NCBI GenBank assembly: GCA_019594025.1
Contig: JAFDUB010000019.1
Location: 1 to 20,661 of the forward strand
DNA length: 20,661 nt
Direction of reading: 5' to 3'
Source: Thermoplasmata archaeon
GTDB lineage: Archaea > Thermoplasmatota > Thermoplasmata > Halarchaeoplasmatales > Halarchaeoplasmataceae
Shown here: piece after piece, positions 15,061 to 20,661 of the stretch
Numbering within the stretch: position 1 is the first letter of the stretch
Layout: each line of letters opens with the position of its first letter
The notes under the pieces: model-generated
Seen by the model: the letters and a program-made list of their open reading frames with translations, nothing else
The model's database searches: none
Told to the model about the DNA's origin: nothing
Translations under genes and position numbers: made by a program

Positions 15061-16265
15061 TAATGTTGATATTCGATGGAATCGGTGATAGACCGGTTAA
15101 AGAGCTCGATGGAAGAACACCTCTCGAAGCGGCTAATACGCCCAATCTGGATAGGTATGCAGAAGAGGGGGTCAACGGTATAATGGACACCATCGCCCCG
15201 GGGATAGTGCCCGGCAGCGATACAGGACATCTCGCTTTACTGGGCTATAACCCCTACGAAGTTTACACCGGAAGAGGTCCTTTCGAGGCCTCCGGGATAG
15301 GGATGAAACTTTCGAGTGGAGAAGTGGCCTTTAGATGTAACTTCGGTACCATAGAAGATGATGTGGTCGTAGACCGCAGAGCCGGTCGGATCAAAGAAGG
15401 TACGGATTCACTAGCCGAGGCTATAAACGAGATGGATTTTGATGTTGATTTTGTATTCAGGGAGAGTGTCGAACACAGGGCGGTTCTCCTTTTCAGGGAC
15501 CATTCCCTCGGTCCCTTTGTATCCGATGTTGATCCCCACGATGACGGCCTTCCCTTAAAAACTTCTAAAGCAATCGATGGAGATACTTCCAGCCAACGAA
15601 CGGCGGAACTGGTGAATAAATTCACAGAAAAAAGTATCCACATACTTTCTGAACATAGGGTAAACGTTGAGAGGCAGAAAAAGGGATTACCTCCCGCTAA
15701 CGTTATACTTCCCAGAGGCGCTGGCTCGGTACCGGATATGAAACCTTTAGCGGAGATGAAAGGTATCAAAAGCGCAGCTATAGCCGGAATACCACTGGTG
15801 AGAGGAGTTTGTGAGCTTGCAGGTATGGATATTATAGAGGTCGAATGGGCGACCGGTGGGTTGGACACAGATGTAGAAAGTATAATGAGTGCTGTGGTTG
15901 ATAACGTAGATAGATACGATTTTATAATAGTCAACATCAAAGGCCCGGACATACCGGGACACGATGGTGATTACCAGGAGAAAATAGAGTTTATAGAACG
16001 CATCGACGTCTCATTGCCTATACTGGAATCCATCGAAAACGCTTACTTTGCCTTTACCGGAGATCATTCCACACCGGTAACGGTAAAAAACCACAGCGGC
16101 GATCCTTTACCTTTAATTATCAAAGGTGATGAAGTGCGGGTGGATCACGTGACGAGCTACGGAGAACGTAGTTGTGCAACCGGAGGTCTGGGGCGTATAA
16201 GAGGTTCGGACCTTCTGAACGTGCTGATGAACTTGGCGAAGAGAACGGAAAAATTCGGCGCCTAA
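15045..16265 (+). CDS. apgM: 2,3-bisphosphoglycerate-independent phosphoglycerate mutase, archaeal type
   Basis: Interconverts 2- and 3-phosphoglycerate in glycolysis and gluconeogenesis. The 406-residue length fits the archaeal family. IMLIFDGIGDRP holds metal-binding D11, PGSDTGH holds the nucleophile S58, and VNIKGPDIPGHDGD and FTGDHSTPV near the C-terminus carry further metal ligands. The start overlaps the DUF92 gene. Its TAA stop and the TAG stop of the next, convergent gene share bases at 16262-16265. Confidence 0.95.
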   Translation: MADRIIMLIFDGIGDRPVKELDGRTPLEAANTPNLDRYAEEGVNGIMDTIAPGIVPGSDTGHLALLGYNPYEVYTGRGPFEASGIGMKLSSGEVAFRCNFGTIEDDVVVDRRAGRIKEGTDSLAEAINEMDFDVDFVFRESVEHRAVLLFRDHSLGPFVSDVDPHDDGLPLKTSKAIDGDTSSQRTAELVNKFTEKSIHILSEHRVNVERQKKGLPPANVILPRGAGSVPDMKPLAEMKGIKSAAIAGIPLVRGVCELAGMDIIEVEWATGGLDTDVESIMSAVVDNVDRYDFIIVNIKGPDIPGHDGDYQEKIEFIERIDVSLPILESIENAYFAFTGDHSTPVTVKNHSGDPLPLIIKGDEVRVDHVTSYGERSCATGGLGRIRGSDLLNVLMNLAKRTEKFGA

Positions 16266-16744
16266 CGTTTATAGCCTATATCTCTGAGGAACTTATTTCT
16301 CCATTCCTTATCCTTGTCTTCTTCAACTCCAACAGTGGGACTGCCGTCTATTACACCAAGTATACCTCTGCCCGATTCATTCTCAGCCACTATCACTTCA
16401 AGGGGGTTGGCGGTTGCACAGTATATCCTGCATATCTCCTGCACCTGTTTCAGCCTGGGTAGCACGTTTATCGGATAGGTACCGTCGAGTACTATGATAA
16501 AAAAATGCCCGGCGTTGATATCCCTAGCATTCTCAACCGCCAGCTCTTTACACCTTTCATCGGTACCGTCGTACCTCACCAACCTGTCCCCGGAAGCCTC
16601 GCAGAAAGCTACTCCGAATTTAATGCCCGGTACCGTTGTTACCAATGTTTCGTAAACGTCCTCAACTGTCTTAATGAAATGACTTTGGCCCAGTATCACG
16701 TTCATCTCTTCATCCTTTTTAACTTCAACGCTTTCAAGCTCCAT
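16262..16744 (-). CDS. adenosine-specific kinase family protein (DUF355)
   Basis: A 160-residue protein matching the family named from the Pyrobaculum structure. Conserved runs are MNVILGQSHFIKTVEDVYETLV, PGIKFGVAFCEASGDRLVRYDG, NAGHFFI (here INAGHFFI), PINVLPRLKQV, ATANPLEVIVAE and GRGILGVIDG. The physiological reaction is poorly known; nucleoside or nucleotide binding is the best-supported property. ATG 16744 (MELESVEV) matches the usual family start; ATG 16750 adds two residues. No ribosome binding site is seen, so the message is perhaps leaderless. The stop is TAG. Confidence 0.9.
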   Translation of the reverse strand: MELESVEVKKDEEMNVILGQSHFIKTVEDVYETLVTTVPGIKFGVAFCEASGDRLVRYDGTDERCKELAVENARDINAGHFFIIVLDGTYPINVLPRLKQVQEICRIYCATANPLEVIVAENESGRGILGVIDGSPTVGVEEDKDKEWRNKFLRDIGYKR

Positions 16745-16799
16745 GTTCATAAGTAATAAATCACTGTTAAAAACCTTTACTGTTAACCGGGAAGAGGTT

Positions 16800-17216
16800 T
16801 TACTTAACGGCTTCATGATCTCCATGGAACCCCAGCATTCTTACCAGAATTAAAAAAATCACACATCCCACCGCGTTCATGGATATATCTAGCAGTGAAA
16901 AATATCTACCAGGCACCAAGGTTTGTAACACCTCTATCACGAATCCGTAGGCGAATGAGAGAAGGGCTGAGAGTATTGGTATCATTTCCAACGAGTAATA
17001 TTTTTCTCGCATGGTGAGGTATATGGCGGAAGATAGGAGAAAGTAAATTCCGATATGTGCGAGATATGTAAAATAGGGCAGCGTCTGTTTACCAACCTCG
17101 GATCCCGGGGGACTAGGTACTAGGGACATATATAGAATAAAACATGCGTATAAAATAGTTAGTGATAAATAGATTATAAAGATATTACTTTCATCACCGG
17201 TGTTATCACTCTTCAA
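16800..17216 (-). CDS. VanZ-like membrane protein
   Basis: A 138-residue protein with four hydrophobic segments (about 12-32, 48-68, 78-97, 111-129). It has the VanZ-type residues YLAHIGIYFLLS and GFVIEVLQTLVPGRYFSLLDISMNAVG. VanZ-like proteins are widespread and of unclear function; no glycopeptide resistance is implied. The start is TTG 17216 with GGTGAG a few bases upstream, overlapping the end of the zinc-ribbon gene by 11 bases, so the two are coupled. Confidence 0.82.
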   Translation of the reverse strand: MKSDNTGDESNIFIIYLSLTILYACFILYMSLVPSPPGSEVGKQTLPYFTYLAHIGIYFLLSSAIYLTMREKYYSLEMIPILSALLSFAYGFVIEVLQTLVPGRYFSLLDISMNAVGCVIFLILVRMLGFHGDHEAVK

Positions 17217-18063
17217 TCAACTCACCGCATCCAGGACATACTTCATCTTCCGCTGTCAGGTCCTTCCCACATGTTTCACAGTAATAATCCAGTTCAGAGT
17301 CCTTTTTCTTGAGCTCTTCCTTACCAACATCTCGGCTGCTTCGCATTCGCTTTAGCCACCACAGTAAACCGATGATCAGGCCGAATGAAATAAAGGGGGA
17401 TACCATTCTGAGTAGCAGTATGGAAGCGAAGGCGTTCCCCTTGGACAAGGTTACCGGTCCGAAGGACCTCTCGGTTTCCTCCCAAACTGTCTCGTTTTCC
17501 ACACTGTAGTTCATGGAAAAGTAATGGTTGAACATTATCTCCTGGTCGGTGATAATGGATGAGTTTTGATATATACCTTCTTCAGGCAAATATTCCAACC
17601 GGTAGCTTTTAATCTCTTCTTCAAAGGGATCCACCGTGCTCTGGAAAGTCAAATTGATGAACACTTGGTTCACATCTATGCTCTCATCTACTCTAACGGT
17701 ACCTTCGAATAAAGTAGTCGTATCTCCATAAAGGGGTTCTAATTCTCCCTCCATATGTTCCGATTCTATAATAATATTTTCCTGAGAATAAATAACGTTG
17801 AGATGATAACCCGTACCTACGAAGGCTACAAGCAGAAGAGCCAATGCTCCTGCGTAGAATACTTTTTTAATGTTTTTCTCTTTGTAAAATTTATAGGGTA
17901 TCAACACCGCAAGAATAGCGATGATGATATTCACCAAACACAAGTCCATTCTACCTAATACGAGCAGAAGTGATACCGCAACCACGGTTAACGAATAAAT
18001 CGGTACCGCGTAGGGTTTATCTTTTAAGTTTTCTACAGCTTCTGTGATGGATTCCGCTTTCAT
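17206..18063 (-). CDS. membrane protein with C-terminal zinc ribbon, unknown function
   Basis: A 285-residue protein. Three membrane segments (about 20-37, 41-58, 68-85) are followed by a 120-residue probably extracytoplasmic domain, rich in beta strands and Asn-X-Ser/Thr sites. Then come a fourth segment (212-237), a basic stretch and a zinc ribbon with C262, C265, C276 and C279 at the cytoplasmic end. No family is recognised for the outer domain. The gene is first in a pair with the VanZ-like gene. A TATA-like GATATTAATATGG lies about 40 bases upstream of ATG 18063, with no clear ribosome binding site. Confidence 0.75.
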   Translation of the reverse strand: MKAESITEAVENLKDKPYAVPIYSLTVVAVSLLLVLGRMDLCLVNIIIAILAVLIPYKFYKEKNIKKVFYAGALALLLVAFVGTGYHLNVIYSQENIIIESEHMEGELEPLYGDTTTLFEGTVRVDESIDVNQVFINLTFQSTVDPFEEEIKSYRLEYLPEEGIYQNSSIITDQEIMFNHYFSMNYSVENETVWEETERSFGPVTLSKGNAFASILLLRMVSPFISFGLIIGLLWWLKRMRSSRDVGKEELKKKDSELDYYCETCGKDLTAEDEVCPGCGELIEE

Positions 18064-18103
18064 CGTATTTCTACGGTTCGATTACAAACAACCATATTAA
18101 TAT

Positions 18104-19324
18104 CTATTGCAGATGACCTTCCTTGAAAACTTTGTCCACCAGATTTACTCCGAAATGGTAGGGAAGATGCATCAAGTTTGGAATATCGAGGATGAGAAAA
18201 TCCGCCTTTTTGCCGGGTTCTATAGAACCTATGTCCTCTCTACCGATAGCCCTTGCAGCGTTAAATGTAGCTGCAGTCAGTGCTTCTTCTGGCAGCATCT
18301 TCATCTGCAGACATGCCAGTGTGATTATCATCAGCATCGATTCGGTCCAGCAGTTTGGGTTAAGGTCCGTTGCCAGGGCAACCGCCATACCGCTCTCTAT
18401 CATCTCCCTTGCAGGAGAGTAATGGTTGTCCATGAGCATAAACGGCGTTCCGGGCAGTAAAATTCCAATCACTCCATTTTTAGCCATGGCCTTTAGATCC
18501 TTTGATGAACTCTTCACCAGATGTTCGCATGAAACCGCTCCTAGCTCCGCCGCCATCGTACTGCAGCCTATGTTCTCGATCTCGTCGGCATGAACTTTTA
18601 TACCCAGTCCCAGCTCGGCCGCTTTAATCAGCAGCTGCATACTGTCGTCGGCATCGAAGACTCCTTTTTCACAGAATACATCGCAAAATTCTGCAATATC
18701 CGCCACCGCGGGCAGCACGGTAGTGCAGCAGTAATCGATGTACTCCGAGTGGTCCTCGAACTCCGGAGGCAGTGCATGGGCTCCCATGTAAGTGGGTACC
18801 AGTTCCAGAGGATGATCGATCTCACGTATAACTTCCAGGCTCTTCATTTCGTTTTCCAAATCAAGGCCGTATCCGCTTTTTGCTTCCGCGGTTGTGGTTC
18901 CGTGTGCCAGCATCACGTCCATCCTTTTTTTCATCTCATTTTTTAACTCGTCTTTGGACGCCGCCCTGGTCTTCCGAACCGTTCGCAGTATACCTCCACC
19001 GGCCTTCAGTATCTCCATATAGGTTTTACCTTTGATTTTCATCACCAACTCGTCTTCTCTTGAGCCGGAAAAGACCAGATGGGTGTGGGGGTCCACAAAA
19101 CCGGGTACCACTGTTTTACCGGATGCGTCGATGGTTTCTGCGGCGTCGTACTCTTTCTCGATACGTTCGCTCTTGCCGATGTCCAGAATCTCACCGTTTT
19201 TGACAACCAGCGCACCTTTCTTGATACATCCGGTGTCTCTCATCTCTTTACCTGCTCTAGGTTCCTTTCCACCGGAAAGAGTGTGCAGTTCGTTACATCC
19301 TTTGACTAAAATATCCGCTATCAT
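18104..19324 (-). CDS. hutI: imidazolonepropionase
   Basis: Hydrolyses 4-imidazolone-5-propionate to N-formimino-glutamate in histidine degradation. The 406-residue amidohydrolase has metal ligands H80 and H82 (FVDPHTH), H245 (HADEI), H268 (CEHL) and D320 (ALATDLNPN). It also has the HutI signature GSREDE and the C-terminal NLMHLPYHFGVNLVDKVFKEG. ATG 19324 has GGTGAT four bases upstream and overlaps the stop of the small membrane gene; a longer frame to 19405 crosses that gene. No hutH, hutU or formiminoglutamate enzyme is in the window, so the rest of the pathway must be elsewhere if it works. Confidence 0.94.
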   Translation of the reverse strand: MIADILVKGCNELHTLSGGKEPRAGKEMRDTGCIKKGALVVKNGEILDIGKSERIEKEYDAAETIDASGKTVVPGFVDPHTHLVFSGSREDELVMKIKGKTYMEILKAGGGILRTVRKTRAASKDELKNEMKKRMDVMLAHGTTTAEAKSGYGLDLENEMKSLEVIREIDHPLELVPTYMGAHALPPEFEDHSEYIDYCCTTVLPAVADIAEFCDVFCEKGVFDADDSMQLLIKAAELGLGIKVHADEIENIGCSTMAAELGAVSCEHLVKSSSKDLKAMAKNGVIGILLPGTPFMLMDNHYSPAREMIESGMAVALATDLNPNCWTESMLMIITLACLQMKMLPEEALTAATFNAARAIGREDIGSIEPGKKADFLILDIPNLMHLPYHFGVNLVDKVFKEGHLQ

Positions 19325-19485
19325 AGTATCACCAGTAGGTTCAATCCTTTGAATAGAAAATACAGGAAAACGATGAAACCGATTATCAAAGCGATAGTCG
19401 CCCATATCTGTGCGATGGTGATTAAGAAGTATAGTTTAGCCTTTTTGTCCGGCGTATCGAAATATCTTTCCAACAGATTTTTCAC
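19321..19485 (-). CDS. 54-residue membrane protein between atpD and hutI
   Basis: A short gene from GTG 19485: MKNLLERYFDTPDKKAKLYF, then one long or two short hydrophobic helices (about 18-47), ending FKGLNLLVIL. GGAAGGATGACTT supplies a ribosome binding site at the end of atpD. The start is three bases after the atpD stop and the stop overlaps the hutI start (ATGA). The tight packing and hydrophobic pattern make it a real gene. The position suggests a link with the membrane ATPase, but no family is recognised. Confidence 0.75.
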   Translation of the reverse strand: MKNLLERYFDTPDKKAKLYFLITIAQIWATIALIIGFIVFLYFLFKGLNLLVIL

Positions 19486-19488
19486 AAG

Positions 19489-20121
19489 TCATCCTTCCTT
19501 TCGTTCCATAATCGCCTTGATCTTCTTGCGCCTGAAGAAGTCCTCCCTTTCTCTCTCCTCTATCTGCCTTTCTATGTAAGTGATGGTGGCTTCCAATTTT
19601 GGTATATAGATATACTCCAGAGCGTTCACTCTGCGCTTCGCCTTTTCTATCTCGTCGGCTAATCGGCTGAGTTTACCTTCCACCTCCGCCACCTGAAGCG
19701 CCAACTTCAACACCTCTCTAAAGTTATCTACGGCCTCGTCAAGCTTGACAGAAGTTTCGGCGTATCCATAGAATTTTTCATCCGGCATATCTACTTTAAA
19801 AGAGGGGACCGGAACTCCCATTATGCTTTCCCCGCCGGTTGAAACATCACCTATCGATTTAGCTCCGTCGGCGATGCTGTTTACCTCCTCCTTACCCATC
19901 ACCATCTGGGCTTCCATGAGGGATCGATAGCTATCCTTTAGGAGGGAGTTGATCTTTTGCCTGAGCTCTTTTCTTTTATCTACGATCTTGAAGAACTCGT
20001 TGATTAGGGCGTCCTTCTTTTCACTGAGCAGCTCGTGACCGTTCTCTGCGAGTATCTTTCTTTTACGGACACGAAGCAGGTCCATCCTCGTGGGTTTCAC
20101 GTCCTCAAGTCGATCTGCCAT
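19489..20121 (-). CDS. atpD: A-type ATP synthase/ATPase subunit D
   Basis: Central-stalk subunit that turns inside the A1 head of the archaeal ATPase. The 210-residue protein shows the family start (VKPTRMDLLRVRKRKILAENGHELLSEKKDALINEFF), the middle PSFKVDMPD and two long charged coiled-coil helices, ending with KRRVNALEYIYIPKLEATITYI. Subunit D usually ends the ahaA/B operon; here it is first in its operon, with non-coding DNA upstream and the small membrane gene and hutI behind it. A TATA-like AGATAAATGCC lies about 35 bases before ATG 20121. Confidence 0.95.
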   Translation of the reverse strand: MADRLEDVKPTRMDLLRVRKRKILAENGHELLSEKKDALINEFFKIVDKRKELRQKINSLLKDSYRSLMEAQMVMGKEEVNSIADGAKSIGDVSTGGESIMGVPVPSFKVDMPDEKFYGYAETSVKLDEAVDNFREVLKLALQVAEVEGKLSRLADEIEKAKRRVNALEYIYIPKLEATITYIERQIEEREREDFFRRKKIKAIMERKEG

Positions 20122-20378
20122 CTAATCACAAAACAACAGTAAGAGGCATTTATCTTTTTCCCCCCTACTTTTTAAGAACCAATCGTGCAGTAATTATATC
20201 CTTCCATCCCTAGTACCAACGAAGATAAAAGGGTGGCGCTCCTGCGCACTATTGTCGATTCCCTTAGTCATCATTTCAAAATATACTTACGAGGTTTCAT
20301 TCCGCAACCTGACCGAAACGTTGGTAGTACGCAAGAAGGCTCCTGTGAATGCTTCCGAAGATAGTGCGAACATGGAGG

Positions 20379-20389
20379 TATATATATAA
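20379..20389 (+). promoter_or_regulatory. strong TATA box of the secreted-protein gene
   Basis: TATATATATAA, preceded by purine-rich GGAGG. A start point about 27 bases on would fall inside the palindrome at 20400-20421. Confidence 0.7.
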
Positions 20390-20399
20390 CATTATTAAA

Positions 20400-20421
20400 T
20401 TGTGCGCTTTAAAGCACACAA
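20400..20421. promoter_or_regulatory. near-perfect 22-bp palindrome at the predicted transcription start
   Basis: TTGTGCGCTTT and AAAGCACACAA pair at 10 of 11 positions around the centre. Located between the TATA box and the ribosome binding site, it fits a repressor operator over the start point, or a hairpin at the 5' end of the message. Confidence 0.55.
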
Positions 20422-20440
20422 ATAAGAGAGGTTGAATAGA

Positions 20441-20661
20441 ATGAAAGAGAATAGGAGAAAAACGAAAACGGCAGCTTTGCTGTGCGCCTTGATGATGGTG
20501 CTGATACCGCTGTCGTTTGGAGGAGCTTATGGACAGGAAGAGGGTACGGGAACAAGCATTGCACTAGTTGAGATCTATGGGATGGATGAACAAAACATAT
20601 TGGAAAGTTTAGAAGTCGATACCATAGAAACATATGAAAACGCCGTCTTGATCGATGCAGA
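20441..20661 (+). CDS. secreted protein, N-terminal part only
   Basis: The first 73 codons are visible before the window ends. The protein opens with a basic start (MKENRRKTKT), a hydrophobic core (AALLCALMMVLIPLSF) and a likely cleavage site after GGAYG or GGAYGQ, a classical Sec signal peptide. The mature start is acidic: TSIALVEIYGMDEQNILESLEVDTIETYENAVLIDA, a beta-alpha-beta-like pattern that could be a propeptide, but no family can be assigned from this length. A GAGAGGT ribosome binding site lies 8-10 bases upstream. The gene has a strong TATA box and a palindrome upstream, so it is probably a regulated, well-expressed exported protein. Confidence 0.75.
   Translation, partial: MKENRRKTKTAALLCALMMVLIPLSFGGAYGQEEGTGTSIALVEIYGMDEQNILESLEVDTIETYENAVLIDA

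Larger units (their letters stand above)
20122..20440. other. 319-bp intergenic region between divergent genes
   Basis: No coding frame is convincing. On the left is the atpD promoter (minus strand). The middle holds a small hairpin at about 20232-20248 (GTG-G-CGC/GCG-CAC with a bulged G) and a solitary C-box-like ATGATGA on the minus strand at 20274-20268 without a D box. On the right are the TATA box and palindrome of the secreted-protein gene. Confidence 0.5.

Noticed and set aside
16745..16825. 27-residue N-terminal extension of the adenosine-specific kinase family gene
   Set aside because: It overlaps the VanZ-like gene end and is not part of the family, which begins at MELE.
20268..20274. 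C/D box small RNA
   Set aside because: Only a C-box-like ATGATGA is present on the minus strand; no D box or C'/D' pair lies at a suitable distance.

Overview
The window is archaeal. Supporting evidence: a CTP-dependent (archaeal-type) riboflavin kinase, archaeal-type cofactor-independent phosphoglycerate mutase, A-type ATPase subunit D, a DUF92 membrane protein, an archaeal 7S/SRP RNA, TATA-box promoters close to start codons (many leaderless messages), and GGTGA-type ribosome binding sites elsewhere. Base composition is moderate. The sequence alone does not fix the lineage; an uncultured euryarchaeal or Thermoplasmatota-like archaeon is my best guess.

Layout. (1) 1-3964, plus strand: a ribbon-helix-helix regulator, sulfate adenylyltransferase (sat), a DHH phosphoesterase broken by an in-frame TAA, adenylylsulfate kinase (cysC), a PIN nuclease and riboflavin kinase, with start/stop overlaps at the end. 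Together these activate sulfate to APS and PAPS; no reductase is in view. (2) 3943-5665: purQ on the minus strand, tRNA-Pro(TGG) on the plus strand, a gamma-carbonic-anhydrase-fold protein lacking two metal ligands, and tRNA-Gly(GCC) on the minus strand. (3) 5666-7375: a hairpin-rich spacer, then a 1,469-bp insertion sequence with 15-bp perfect inverted ends and a 9-bp target duplication. It carries a transposase interrupted by TGA and a divergent 91-codon gene; both read out from one symmetric TATA box beside a perfect 9+4+9 palindrome.

(4) 7368-12128, minus strand: a two-gene signalling unit. A 1,092-residue receiver/PAS/GAF protein with no kinase or DNA-binding output is followed 6 nt later by an AAA ATPase with a TPR-like C-terminus. 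The insertion sequence landed just behind the ATPase stop codon and left it intact. (5) 12390-14239: an EamA transporter, SRP RNA with its own TATA box and U-run, and a Trm9-like methyltransferase. (6) 14296-16265: DUF92 protein and phosphoglycerate mutase, overlapping.

(7) 16262-20121, minus strand: an adenosine-specific kinase family protein, a VanZ-like protein, a zinc-ribbon membrane protein, then an operon of atpD, an unannotated 54-residue membrane protein and hutI. (8) 20122-20661: a mostly non-coding stretch, a strong TATA box followed by a near-perfect 22-bp palindrome, and the beginning of a secreted protein cut by the window edge.

The best candidates for something undescribed are the kinase-less sensor plus ATPase pair (4) and the insertion sequence with its own apparently self-regulated small gene (3).
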